Shown: positions 7,093 through 15,714, counted from the stretch's first letter. The stretch: 64,000 nucleotides of DNA from Polynucleobacter antarcticus (GCF_013307245.1 NZ_CP028941.1:868001-932000), one strand, 5' to 3'. Made by a program: numbers and translations. Notes: a model not told the origin generated them from the letters alone.

Positions 7093-8412
7093 ATGCATAT
7101 TGCGAGCAAGCCCAACCCTCTGACGCAGTTTGGACAATTTATGAAATCATTCGTCATTATTGGTGGTGGCATTATTGGTGTAACTACGGCCTATACATTA
7201 GCAAAGCGTGGTTATCGTGTTACTTTAATTGAGCGCAACCACTACTCTGGAATGGAAACTTCATTTGCCAATGGCGGTCAACTCTCAGCATCTAATGCTG
7301 AAGTCTGGAATTATTGGGGCACCATTTTGAAGGGTATGAAGTGGATTTTTAAAAAAGATGCACCACTTCTTATTAATATGAAACCAAGTTGGCATAAAGC
7401 ATCTTGGTTTGCACAATTTATTGCCGCCATTCCAAACTATGAAGCTAATACCATCGAAACTGCCAGAATGGCAATACAGGCACGTCAGCATTTATTTTCT
7501 TGGGCAGAACAAGAGGGCATTGATTTTGATCTAAAGAAAGAAGGCATCTTACATATCTATCGTGATAAGTTAGGATTTGATCATGCAGGTGAAGTCTCAA
7601 AATTATTGGCTGCAGGTGGTCTATCACGGATAGCAGTCACCCCACATGAGATGAGGAAAATCGAGCCCACATTATCAGGAAATTACTATGGCGGCTACTA
7701 CACCGAGAGTGACGCTACGGGCGATATTCATAAGTTTACTCATGGACTTTCTTTAGCTTCAGAAAAGTTGGGCGTGAAAATCATTTACGATCATGAGGTA
7801 GAGCAAATCAATTCTGATGGCGATCTTGTACGGGTGCTATTGAAAGACGGTGATCACTTGGAAACGCTAGTATTTGATAATGTGGTTATTTGCGCAGGCG
7901 TTGGTAGTCGTGAGTTAGCCGCGCAGTTGGGTGATCGTGTGAATGTTTATCCAGTCAAAGGCTATTCCATTACGGTCAATCTGAATGACATAGTAAGTCA
8001 GCAGGGTGCTCCAACTGTGAGTTTGCTAGATGATGAAACCAAACTAGTGACAAGTCGTCTGGGGGTCGATCGCTTCAGGGTTGCCGGTACTGCCGAGTTC
8101 AACGGTATTAATAAAGATATACGTGCAGATCGTATTAAGCCACTGGTAGATTGGGTAAATCAATGCTTTCCAAAGGTGAGTACCCGTTCGGTTGTGCCAT
8201 GGGCTGGCTTGCGCCCAATGATGCCAAATATGCTGCCTAAGGTTGGTAAAGGTACAAAGTCCAATGTGTATTACAACACTGGGCATGGACACTTAGGTTG
8301 GACCTTGTCAGCATGTACGGCAGAGATGATTGCGGACATCATTCAGGCCGATAAAAAGCCGATCACTATTATTGGAGTAAATTCCAGCCTAAGAGTCCCA
8401 TCATTTGAGTAG
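7093..8412 (+). CDS. dadA: D-amino-acid dehydrogenase (DadA-like FAD oxidoreductase)
   Basis: 439 residues from ATG 7093. The FAD-binding motif VIIGGGIIGVTTAYTLAKRG (GxGxxG) begins near residue 21, and TGHGHLGWTLS near the C-terminus is the DadA/DAO FAD-contact motif. It should oxidise D-amino acids (or glycine) and pass electrons to quinones. The family usually begins a few residues before the dinucleotide motif, which matches ATG 7141, but only ATG 7093 has a strong ribosome site (GAGGGGG, 8-base spacing) and that site is part of the riboswitch. Glycine control suggests it acts in glycine or D-alanine catabolism. Its TAG stop is the first part of an intergenic repeat. Confidence 0.87.
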   Translation: MHIASKPNPLTQFGQFMKSFVIIGGGIIGVTTAYTLAKRGYRVTLIERNHYSGMETSFANGGQLSASNAEVWNYWGTILKGMKWIFKKDAPLLINMKPSWHKASWFAQFIAAIPNYEANTIETARMAIQARQHLFSWAEQEGIDFDLKKEGILHIYRDKLGFDHAGEVSKLLAAGGLSRIAVTPHEMRKIEPTLSGNYYGGYYTESDATGDIHKFTHGLSLASEKLGVKIIYDHEVEQINSDGDLVRVLLKDGDHLETLVFDNVVICAGVGSRELAAQLGDRVNVYPVKGYSITVNLNDIVSQQGAPTVSLLDDETKLVTSRLGVDRFRVAGTAEFNGINKDIRADRIKPLVDWVNQCFPKVSTRSVVPWAGLRPMMPNMLPKVGKGTKSNVYYNTGHGHLGWTLSACTAEMIADIIQADKKPITIIGVNSSLRVPSFE

Positions 8413-8653
8413 GGCACAAGCGTTACTTTTAGTAACGGTGGGGGCACTTAAGCAACCACGATTAGTCCCAAGGCCAAGTGCGCTGGTTCGAATCGTGCTG
8501 GGCAGGCCAAATTTTATATATTGAAAATAGTGTGCTGATTGATTCGTACTGTGATCAGGCTGGATCCGTTGGCAGGGGCTGATCTTGTGGTGTCGGTTTG
8601 GCCCGACGCCAAATTGGGTAGGGCAAAAGAGTTACTTAGAGTAACGGTGGGCA
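8410..8653. repeat. Composite repeat unit, copy c (most complete)
   Basis: Fills most of the 306-base gap after dadA. The order is a 33-bp flank (8410-8442), the tRNA-like module (8443-8511, ending in the same 25 bases as copies a and b), the hairpin module (8537-8610) and the 33-bp flank again (8619-8651, 29 of 33 bases identical to the first). The hairpin is GGTGTCGG, loop TTTGGC, CCGACGCC (8589-8610), an 8-bp stem with one G-T pair. The flanks contain a small GTTAC/GTAAC hairpin. It looks like one full unit plus the start of the next. Confidence 0.7.
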
Positions 8654-8718
8654 AAGAATTCAAACTCCCCATCTGCTAGCACAGCAATTTGTAATCCTTG
8701 GGTCGGTCAGGCAAGTAC

Positions 8719-9069
8719 TTATAAAAGCTCCACTCCAAATTGCTTCACTAATAAAGCAAAAAGTCCAAAGCAGATAACGGTGATTGCTACGCTAGCAAGC
8801 ATGGTGAGCCAAAACCCTAGCTTTGATAATAGGAATGGAAATGCGATGAACATGGGCAGAGTTGGAATCACATACCAAAAGGTGTAATAAGCGTGGTTGC
8901 TGATCTTTTCCTCAGATTGATTTTCTACATAAAGCCAAATCAGTGTCAGCAGAGTCATCAAAGGCAATGCCGCTATAAAGCCGCCTAACTTATCGCTTCG
9001 CTTGGCTACTTCTGAAATAAAGACAATTAATCCAGCAGTAATAAGATATTTGGTGATGATCCAGACCAT
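8719..9069 (-). CDS. DUF3147 family membrane protein
   Basis: A 116-residue, four-helix inner-membrane protein. The start MVWIITKYLITAGLIVFISE, followed by AKRSDKLGGFIAALPLMTLL, is the DUF3147 pattern; a second conserved stretch is YYTFWYVIPTLPMFIAFPFL. The function of this family is not established. It stands alone, with repeat modules on both sides (8410-8653 and about 9141-9215). Confidence 0.75.
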   Translation of the reverse strand: MVWIITKYLITAGLIVFISEVAKRSDKLGGFIAALPLMTLLTLIWLYVENQSEEKISNHAYYTFWYVIPTLPMFIAFPFLLSKLGFWLTMLASVAITVICFGLFALLVKQFGVELL

Positions 9070-9140
9070 AGCGATCTCTTCGTAGTTAGACAGACCTACT
9101 ATAACAATATCGTTTTAAACGACAAACATTGAGATTTCAT

Positions 9141-9215
9141 TCAGTTCATGTCAGTTTGACCCGACGCCAAATGGGGTTAGGCTAAGAAAGTACTGCCTTA
9201 GGTAACGGCGTGTAC
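9141..9215. repeat. Hairpin repeat module, copy d
   Basis: TGTCAGTTTGACCCGACGCCAAATGGGG with following TAGGCTAAGAAAGTACTG...GGTAACGG matches the end of composite copy c, including part of the flank. The hairpin is weaker (two mismatches). It lies in the 382-base gap 9070-9451, which otherwise holds no recognisable gene. Confidence 0.55.
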
Positions 9216-9451
9216 TGGTTTAGTGTCTTTATCACTAAAGCTTATACGCCCCCAACATATTAAGTTTTTATATTTGAAATGATTTAAGATGAAATAGAGC
9301 TTTTTAAAATCTCTACTTATGACCTTTAAGTTCTAAAGTACAACCAATTGAATCAAAAAAGATACCAAGGAATGCGCAGTGGGAAAAAGAAACAGGCTTG
9401 TTAATCCTGAAATCCTGAATACACATACTAATTTTTCCTAGGCATACCCTC

Positions 9452-9916
9452 ATGAATTTAAATTTAGCTGGCTACGAATTATTATTCCAAGAAGTTATCC
9501 TTGGATTATGTATTATTTTTGTTGTCGCTATCTATAACATCTTTGGCTTTACTATGATCACCTTGGCGTATCGTAAAAAGCTCACCACAATCACCTTTTC
9601 GAGTAAGTATGTCGAGCTGACTCGGTTTACGGCATATACAATGCTGTTGGTAGTTGGTATCTTCTCATCCCTAATTGTTTGGGTAATTGCATTGACCTTA
9701 CTTGGTATGGTTGCAGATACAGCCAGCGCACTCTTGCTGACTGCTAGTTTTTTTACCTCTGTGGGCAATTTCACATTGGATCTTCCTTTTGGTTGGCGCC
9801 TCATGCCATCGCTCATTGCCTTTTCTGGACTATTTTCTTTTGCATGGGCAACTGCCTCTTCGATCAACATGGCCAATCAACTAGGCAATTATTTAGAGAA
9901 GCACAAGGATCTCTGA
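9452..9916 (+). CDS. Channel-like membrane protein (pore-loop fold), paralogue 1
   Basis: A 154-residue protein with about three hydrophobic segments. After the second segment comes LLTASFFTSVGNFTLDLPFG, then WRLMPSLIAFSGLFSFAWAT. This layout (helix, pore-like loop, then an Ala/Gly/Phe-rich helix after a GWR turn) resembles the pore module of two-TM potassium channels, where the filter is normally TVGYG. Here the filter is degenerate (TSVGNF). A paralogue at 23586-24065 has TTLGYF at the same place. The ion-channel role is inferred from pattern only. Confidence 0.55.
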   Translation: MNLNLAGYELLFQEVILGLCIIFVVAIYNIFGFTMITLAYRKKLTTITFSSKYVELTRFTAYTMLLVVGIFSSLIVWVIALTLLGMVADTASALLLTASFFTSVGNFTLDLPFGWRLMPSLIAFSGLFSFAWATASSINMANQLGNYLEKHKDL

Positions 9917-9941
9917 TAGGTACAAATACTAATTAGAAAAA

Positions 9942-10421
9942 ATGAAACATACACTATTTGCAGCAATGCTAATACTTTTTTCTACAATATCTCACGCTTA
10001 GATTCTGGATGCCATAAGTGGTCATGTTCGTGATATTCGCTCACGCTTTACTGATCATCAGATAATCAAAGGAGATGTCCTCAAGAAGGGTGACATCGAC
10101 ATTTCAGCAAAGGGCCAAGACATGCTTCACAGCTCATCGGGCACATGGAGTGTGGTTCGGGTAGGCAACGAACTCTTTTTACAGTCTGGAGAAAACTTCC
10201 GATCCAGTCCTGGACCTGATTATCACGTCTACATCAGCAAAGATCCTGCCATTAAAGATAACGATCAGTTTGGTAAGGCTCAAATTGAAGTCAGTCGGCT
10301 TAGTAAACCCAATGGCGCAGCGTATTACAAATTAGCCACTGATGATTTAGATAGTGTTCATAGCATTCTTATTTGGTGTAAGCAATTCAAAGAGTACATT
10401 GGATCTGCTGATTTAAAGTGA
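9942..10421 (+). pseudogene. DM13-domain exported protein with stop at the signal-peptide junction
   Basis: ATG 9942 opens a clean signal peptide (MKHTLFAAMLILFSTISHA), immediately followed by an in-frame TAG at 9999-10001. The same frame then continues for 139 residues through a DM13 domain: GTWSVVRVGNELFLQSG, YHVYISKDP and the diagnostic SILIWCKQF near the C-terminus. DM13 is a proposed redox/electron-transfer module. A single C-to-T change of a Gln codon (CAG) after the AxA cleavage site would explain the stop. Internal ATG 10122 would give only a truncated, unexported domain. It could be a recent pseudogene, a sequencing error or a readthrough case. Confidence 0.75.
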
Positions 10422-10626
10422 TAACAAGTAGGATTGTTTAGTTCCATGATCTAGGCGAGCTAAATTAATCTGTAAGAAGGTTCCAGTCTTTAAGCCGCCT
10501 CGCTTGTTGCCGCTGTATCACTACCACCTTTATCAAGCTTTCCTTTACTGCAATTAGGCTTACAAGAATGAATAAGGCGGTTTATTCTCTAAGTAATTAT
10601 CATAGCCACCAATTTTTTTTGTTAGT

Positions 10627-11403
10627 TTAGGGTGCTAATGGAGGTAATTTTTTTGAAGTGCTCGGCCAGTTCTTCACAATAGAAGGGTCGATCTTGAGTA
10701 GTTTGCGATCTTTGTTGGGGTAAGACATGTTTGAGAGCAGATTTCGAATCAAATTGAGATGGGCTAACTTCTTATCATTTGCGTCAACGACTGTCCATGG
10801 TGCGCTAATACAGTTAGTACGCAAAAGCATGGCATCACGCGCTTTGCTATAGGCTAGCCATTTTTTTTGTGCTTGCTGATCTATTGGACTGATTTTCCAT
10901 TGCTTGAGGGGGTCTATTTCTCGGGATTTCAGACGAATGGCTTGCTCCGCCTTGGTAATGTCTAGATAGTATTTGATCACCTGAATACCAGAGTCCACCA
11001 AAAGACTCTCAAAAGTATTTACAGACTTCATAAACTGATCGTATTGAGCAGGAGTACAAAAATCCATTACTTTTTCAACGCCTGCGCGGTTATACCAACT
11101 GCGGTTAAAAAGGGTGATTTCTCCGGAGCTGGGTAACTGTGCAACGTAGCGCTGAAAATACCATTCACCCTCTTCACGAGTAGAGGGTTTATTGAGTGCG
11201 ACGACACGAGTATCTCGAGGACTTAAATGCTCGGTAATACACTTAATAACACCATCTTTTCCTGCAGTATCACGACCTTCAAAAATCACCAAAATTCGAG
11301 CCCCATTTTTGATGACTTCACTTTGAAGTTTTACGAGCTCAATTTGTAAAAGTCTTAATTCGTCGTCGTAATGCTTTTCTTCTTTAATGAGTTTTTTATG
11401 CAT
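10627..11403 (-). CDS. ppk2: Polyphosphate kinase 2 (PPK2)
   Basis: A 258-residue single-domain PPK2. Walker A FEGRDTAGKDGVIK lies near residue 43, Walker B-type FNRSWYNRAGVEKVM near residue 100, and the lid region has SREIDPLKQWKISP. The enzyme transfers phosphate between polyphosphate and nucleotides. The length fits one-domain (class I) PPK2 enzymes that phosphorylate nucleoside diphosphates. A lysine-rich H1-like gene lies 30 bases upstream in the same direction and may be co-transcribed. Confidence 0.9.
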   Translation of the reverse strand: MHKKLIKEEKHYDDELRLLQIELVKLQSEVIKNGARILVIFEGRDTAGKDGVIKCITEHLSPRDTRVVALNKPSTREEGEWYFQRYVAQLPSSGEITLFNRSWYNRAGVEKVMDFCTPAQYDQFMKSVNTFESLLVDSGIQVIKYYLDITKAEQAIRLKSREIDPLKQWKISPIDQQAQKKWLAYSKARDAMLLRTNCISAPWTVVDANDKKLAHLNLIRNLLSNMSYPNKDRKLLKIDPSIVKNWPSTSKKLPPLAP

Positions 11404-11433
11404 AGCAATGTTGGCCTTAAAAGCAAGCTACGT

Positions 11434-11709
11434 TTAAGCAGCGCTTGTTGCAGGAGTAACTTTCGAAGGAACTCTCTTTTTAGCTGGGGCTTTCTTTGCT
11501 GAAACCTTTTTAGCGGGAACTTTCTTCGCAGCAGTTTTTTTAACAGCCACCTTTTTCACTATGATCTTTTTGGTAGTAGGCTTCTTTACAGGTGGCTTTT
11601 TATCTAGCCTCTCTTTTGCTTTAGCTAGCTTAATCACTAGCTTTCCTTTGTCAGACTCAAGCTTTTCAAGCTTTTTGCTTAATTGCTTGACTAGTTTCTT
11701 TTGACTCAT
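11434..11709 (-). CDS. Histone H1-like lysine/alanine-rich protein
   Basis: 91 residues: an N-terminal coiled-coil-like segment (KKLVKQLSKKLEKLESDKGK), then a tail of repeated AKK/VKK units (KKVAVKKTAAKKVPAKKVSA). This architecture is that of bacterial H1-like nucleoid proteins and of small AlgP/Hc1-type proteins. It probably binds DNA or polyanions non-specifically; polyphosphate binding would fit its position beside ppk2, but that is inference. The ATG is preceded by AAGGAGTTTAGG. Confidence 0.75.
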   Translation of the reverse strand: MSQKKLVKQLSKKLEKLESDKGKLVIKLAKAKERLDKKPPVKKPTTKKIIVKKVAVKKTAAKKVPAKKVSAKKAPAKKRVPSKVTPATSAA

Positions 11710-11905
11710 CCTAAACTCCTTGTTGAGATTTATTTGATAAATTTATGTAAATGAACTAATTAGTAGATTAATCCTACTTTTAATTACTCATAAATTCAAG
11801 CGATTGTGACACTCAAAAGGAATAATGGGGCGAGTTCAAGCCATTAGGAACCTGTATTTGCCTTGTAATATAAAAAATCTAAGCTATTAAATAACTGCTT
11901 TATTT

Positions 11906-13849
11906 CTAAACTGGATCTGCAGTTAAATAGCCTACTGCAGCCCCATACTTGTCCTTATAGTTTTTTCTCACCAATGGATCGAGCGTTTCTTTAACATTTG
12001 CATGTAATGGACTTAGCCAATCACCAGGATGCTGAAAGTTGGCAGTGATATACATAAATCCATTTAAGTCATCGACGATGCCTAGCCCTGTTGCTTCCGC
12101 ACCTGATGGCATTGACATAATTCGGCTTAATTTTTTGGTATCTACGTTGTAGGCCCAAATAAAATTATTGATATGTGTACCGCTATCTTCACCAATAAAG
12201 AGCGTGCGTAGCTTTTCAGAGAACTTTAAATTATCTGGATTGGAGACCTTATCTGGATTTGCTAGATTACCTAAAGTATCTTGAGCAATATCTTCGCCAA
12301 TCATCAATGCAGAAATATTGAGTGGCATCCAGTTACTTTTGATAGCATTCCCAAGCTGGTCTTTCTTGTTGCCGCCCAGTTTTAGTTGCATGACACCACC
12401 AGCAACCAGTGCTTTATCAAGCGCTATATTGCTTTCCTCATTCCAGCCCTTGCCAGTTTTCACCATAGAGTCTTGGATATTTTGTAAGGCAGAATAAGCG
12501 ACTTTATCTTTGATGTTGACGGTAGTGCCTTCCATTTTGCTAAATCCCATGCTGCCACCAACTAGGTAGGCGTAGCGATGGGTTTCTAAAAAGACTGCTG
12601 CCTTTTCCATACCGGGTTTAAGTTTGATCCAATTGGGCCTGCCGTCATAAAAGATTTTCGTAAAACTAGGATCTTTTGGATCAGCTTTAAGGACGGACAT
12701 GATGTCTTCAGGCTTGAGTCTACTTGCAAGTGTTTTGATTTCATGGCTAGTAGCGTGTCCTAGCTTAATCCATTGGATATCTGTAGCTGGGTCATTAGGG
12801 TCAATAGAGAAGCCTTTGCCAAGCCTGCCAACATAAAGCGTACCCGCAGACAGATCTTTCTCTTTATCAGCAATAAAGACAAACAGTCCACTGTTCGTAT
12901 AGTCATCACCCATCAAGACAGTTCGGTTATCTGGCATGACCTGAACCAATTCATGAGAAATCCTTCCTAAACAATAGTGCTTTACTAGTGTTCCAGTGCC
13001 ATCAGGATGGACTGTGACTTCTGGTAAATGCCCATAGTTATATGGGTTTGCGCTGTATTCATTGCCGTACAAATTTTTACTAAATTCTCTATAGCGTTTA
13101 TTTTCTGCAGCAAAAGGGGCATCTGGCTCATATTCTTCACTGGATAGATGGGTATTCCACGGTGAAAGACTTGAGCCGCACGTAATCCATAGTCCGTTGG
13201 CAGAGGCAGTATCTACATTAAAGTAGCTGACTAAATTTAGCTTTCCAGTATTTTGGTTTTGATCTAAAGTCAAAATAGCAATTTGAGAGGGAAGCGTTCC
13301 ATACGTTTTTTCACCAGCTAAATTTGCACTGGTGTATTCAAACTGAACAACAGCAAATACAGGCTTTCCTGTAATACCTTGCACTTTCGGATTAGATAGC
13401 TTGAGTAATGAGGTTCCATCAGGACAGTCTGAGAATATTTGACGCTCTGAACCCATCTTAGATTGATCCATGATGGGTTGATTGTGGATATTGACATATC
13501 CTCCGGCAAGAATGCTTCCCCCCAAGGTCTTAGGAACGACATCACCCGTAATAAAAAATGGTTGATACGCTAATTTGTAGGATTTTCGTTGACCATTTTC
13601 AAAATTAAGCTCTAAGAACGAACCAACCGTTGTTGTTGCCATTGCCTCTGGATCTGCCAAGGAGGGTGCAGCCATGGAGTTAAAGTTTGTATATTTAATT
13701 GTAGGCATTTGCATTGGCATTACTGCAAGCGCTGGATTTGCACTTAATGCCAATAAGGACAAGGTGCTTGTGGCCCCTAGTGGAAGCAAAGGAGCACCCG
13801 CAAAAAGTTGTAGTAAGGAACGACGCGATAAAGAGGGGTTAGTAGTCAT
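11906..13849 (-). CDS. PhoX-like (DUF839) Tat-exported protein
   Basis: 647 residues from ATG 13849, which has GGAG five bases upstream; an in-frame ATG 19 codons earlier (13906) lies inside a palindrome and has no ribosome site. The N-terminus SLSRRSLLQLFAGAPLLPLG is a Tat signal. Downstream blocks include GLWITCGSSLSPWNTHLSSE, EYEPDAPFA, VMPDNRTVLMGDDY and LFIGEDSGTHINNFIWAY, matching the DUF839/PhoX beta-propeller family. PhoX enzymes are Ca/Fe-dependent periplasmic phosphatases, but many DUF839 members are uncharacterised, so the substrate is not assigned. Confidence 0.8.
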   Translation of the reverse strand: MTTNPSLSRRSLLQLFAGAPLLPLGATSTLSLLALSANPALAVMPMQMPTIKYTNFNSMAAPSLADPEAMATTTVGSFLELNFENGQRKSYKLAYQPFFITGDVVPKTLGGSILAGGYVNIHNQPIMDQSKMGSERQIFSDCPDGTSLLKLSNPKVQGITGKPVFAVVQFEYTSANLAGEKTYGTLPSQIAILTLDQNQNTGKLNLVSYFNVDTASANGLWITCGSSLSPWNTHLSSEEYEPDAPFAAENKRYREFSKNLYGNEYSANPYNYGHLPEVTVHPDGTGTLVKHYCLGRISHELVQVMPDNRTVLMGDDYTNSGLFVFIADKEKDLSAGTLYVGRLGKGFSIDPNDPATDIQWIKLGHATSHEIKTLASRLKPEDIMSVLKADPKDPSFTKIFYDGRPNWIKLKPGMEKAAVFLETHRYAYLVGGSMGFSKMEGTTVNIKDKVAYSALQNIQDSMVKTGKGWNEESNIALDKALVAGGVMQLKLGGNKKDQLGNAIKSNWMPLNISALMIGEDIAQDTLGNLANPDKVSNPDNLKFSEKLRTLFIGEDSGTHINNFIWAYNVDTKKLSRIMSMPSGAEATGLGIVDDLNGFMYITANFQHPGDWLSPLHANVKETLDPLVRKNYKDKYGAAVGYLTADPV

Positions 13850-13888
13850 GTAAGCTCCAAATATGAAATTCCATTTTCTTTGGATGTT

Positions 13889-13906
13889 GTGACATATTTG
13901 TGTCAC
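13889..13906. promoter_or_regulatory. Palindromic operator candidate upstream of the PhoX-like gene
   Basis: A perfect inverted repeat: GTGACA, spacer TATTTG, TGTCAC. It lies 40-57 bases before the PhoX-like start. TGTCAC halves recall Pho-box half sites, but those are direct repeats, so a different dimeric regulator is equally likely. Confidence 0.45.
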
Positions 13907-13968
13907 ATTGACAAAAAAATCATGACATCTTCACAAGGGATGTATGACTTTTCCGTATTGAAAATAAC

Positions 13969-14154
13969 CTATCGATTAGGGCTATTGCTATAAAGAATAT
14001 TAGCGTTAAGCACAATAGGTTTGAAGCTAAAGAGTTGCTCACTCAAAGGATCTACACTGATCTCCACAGCCTGCACTAAGGTATGACCCATGACTTGAAG
14101 TCGAAACACATTTTCAAGTACGTATTTTTTGTCTGATGTTTTGAGGGGTTGGTC
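13969..14154 (-). pseudogene. Possible C-terminal gene remnant
   Basis: An open minus-strand frame of 61 codons with no start codon near its 5' end reads ...KYVLENVFRLQVMGHTLVQA then VEISVDPLSEQLFSFKPIVL and ends in TAG. Composition and predicted strands look like genuine protein rather than chance translation. The only ATG is 40 codons from the end. I do not recognise the family. It lies in the 411-base gap 13850-14260 together with an operator candidate and a repeat module. Confidence 0.35.
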
Positions 14155-14195
14155 TTATGCTGCCGGTTTAACCCAACTATGAATGGGGTAGAGAT
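14145..14195. repeat. Hairpin repeat module, copy e (degenerate)
   Basis: GGGGTTGGTCTTATG, GCCGGTTTAACCCAAC and GAATGGGGTAG follow the same order as in composite copy c (GGGGCTGATCTTGTG, GTCGGTTTGGCCCGAC, AATTGGGTAG). Only a short GGTT/AACC stem remains. Confidence 0.45.
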
Positions 14196-14260
14196 TAATT
14201 AAAAAATGCACAAATTATTCAGCTGTGCTACTGTAAAACTTCACAACTCTGGAGGTTTAA

Positions 14261-14680
14261 ATGAAGGTTAATCAATTGGTTTCTAAGCTTGTTTTTGGAC
14301 TTTTTGTCAGTGCAGCATCTTTTGCCGTGTGTGCTCAATCTATGAAAGTAACTTTAAGTGGAGCTCAGGAAGTGCCACCAGTCATGACAAGCGCTTCAGG
14401 TATGGGTTCAATCATGGTTAGTTCAGATGGTGCAATTTCTGGGAATGTTACTACTACTGGTGTTGAAGTGACTATGGCGCATATTCATCTGGCACCTATG
14501 GGACAGAACGGACCAGTAATAGTGCCATTCGCAAAAACTGCAGATAATGTCTGGTCTGTACCAGCTGGCGCGAAACTGACTGATGCCCAATTACAAAGTC
14601 TCAAAAGTGGCGATCTGTACATTAACGTACATAGCGCCGCAAATAAAGGTGGAGAAATCAGGGCGCAGTTAAAGCCCTAA
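14261..14680 (+). CDS. CHRD-domain exported protein
   Basis: A 139-residue protein with a signal peptide ending near VCAQ and one CHRD domain: VTLSGAQEVPPVMTSASGMG at the start, AHIHLAPMGQNGPVI in the middle and INVHSAANKGGEIRAQL at the end. CHRD domains are widespread extracytoplasmic beta-domains first noted in chordin; their bacterial role is unclear. The ATG has a strong TGGAGG ribosome site. It is followed by a good terminator, so it is monocistronic. Confidence 0.85.
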   Translation: MKVNQLVSKLVFGLFVSAASFAVCAQSMKVTLSGAQEVPPVMTSASGMGSIMVSSDGAISGNVTTTGVEVTMAHIHLAPMGQNGPVIVPFAKTADNVWSVPAGAKLTDAQLQSLKSGDLYINVHSAANKGGEIRAQLKP

Positions 14681-14738
14681 AGCCCGCTAAATCTATTGTC
14701 ACTAGTTCTCGGCGCCAACTACTTAGCTATAAGTGAAA

Positions 14739-14767
14739 ATACCAACCCTCGGGTTGGTATTTTTTTT
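14739..14767 (+). terminator. Rho-independent terminator after the CHRD gene
   Basis: ATACCAACCC, short loop, GGGTTGGTAT, then eight or nine T. Confidence 0.85.
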
Positions 14768-14823
14768 AAGGAGTATCACGAGAGCTTAGTAAAGAATTAA
14801 AAATTAATCTACTTCGCCAAGAA

Positions 14824-15120
14824 TTACTTCAGTGAGGTAATCCAATCTACCAATGATTTGAGTTCAGAGTCGGTTAAGTCTGCAGCGGGCATGGGTATAT
14901 TGCCCCATACGCCTACACCACCATTTCTAATCTTCTGTGCCAAATAGGTTTTAGCATCAGGCTGATTGCGATATTTTGTAGCAACGTCTTTTAATGCGGG
15001 ACCTACCATTTTTTGATCAACAGCATGACAGCCCGAGCAATACTTATCTTCGTATGCAGGTGGTGGCGTTTGGGCTGCTGTGGTGCCTGCAAAGAGCAAG
15101 CCCGCCACAGCGAGGTTCAA
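14824..15120 (-). CDS. Small cytochrome c (c-551/552 type)
   Basis: 98 residues: a short signal peptide (to about residue 16), haem motif CSGCH near residue 28 and a likely axial Met in NIPMPAADLTDSELKSLVDW near the C-terminus. This is the class I, c-551/c-552 layout, so a periplasmic electron carrier. The start is a TTG at 15120, because an in-frame TAG lies five codons upstream. It is 12 bases after the DUF4399 gene and likely co-transcribed. Confidence 0.82.
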   Translation of the reverse strand: MNLAVAGLLFAGTTAAQTPPPAYEDKYCSGCHAVDQKMVGPALKDVATKYRNQPDAKTYLAQKIRNGGVGVWGNIPMPAADLTDSELKSLVDWITSLK

Positions 15121-15132
15121 CTTAGAAAAAAT

Positions 15133-15540
15133 CTATTTCACCGTTACGGTAATCGATTTGCTCATAGGCGCACCGTAAGATAAGTGATCCTTATTACCGA
15201 ACTGCATTGTTAGAGTGTACTTGCCGGGTGGTAGCTTAATTTCTGCTTCAGACTGCGCTTTACCAAAATGCATATGGGTTGCATTGAACGGAATGGATTG
15301 TCCTTCAGGCATTGATGCAAGATTAATTAGCAAGTGATGATGACCACTATTCGGTGTAGCATCGCCAGCGGGCTTGAGATCCATCCCTGTAACGCCAAAC
15401 TTCACCATGAACGGGCTAGTGACAGTTGCGCCATCGGCAGGGGCAACAAAGTAAACATTTTTAGAGTCTTGCATGCTGGCACAGCTGGCAAGCAGTGAAA
15501 TACTTATAACAGCTAAAGAATATGAAATGAAGCGGCGCAT
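15133..15540 (-). CDS. DUF4399 lipoprotein
   Basis: 135 residues with a lipobox (SLLASC). The body has VYFVAPADGATVTSPFMVKF, then NSGHHHLLIN and THMHFGKAQSEAEIKLPPGK, the pattern of DUF4399 proteins. The HHH and HMHF histidines recur in the family and could bind metal. The function is not established. It is first in a two-gene unit with the cytochrome c at 14824-15120. Confidence 0.8.
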   Translation of the reverse strand: MRRFISYSLAVISISLLASCASMQDSKNVYFVAPADGATVTSPFMVKFGVTGMDLKPAGDATPNSGHHHLLINLASMPEGQSIPFNATHMHFGKAQSEAEIKLPPGKYTLTMQFGNKDHLSYGAPMSKSITVTVK

Positions 15541-15714
15541 GATTTATCCTTTTTTTTAATGAAACATTAGGCTAACACAGGAGAAATAGTTTTGTTAGGG
15601 CGACGCCTATTTGAGGCATGACCAGCAACACTCTCAGGGTACTTACCTAGTATTTACCCTATGTTTTAAATTGAGATGGAGCTCTTAGGGTGCCATTAAC
15701 CACGCTTTTATATA

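Noticed and set aside
8443..8511. Functional tRNA gene
   Set aside because: Only a T-arm and acceptor-like 3' strand can be drawn; no D-arm, anticodon arm or matching 5' acceptor strand was found in any copy.
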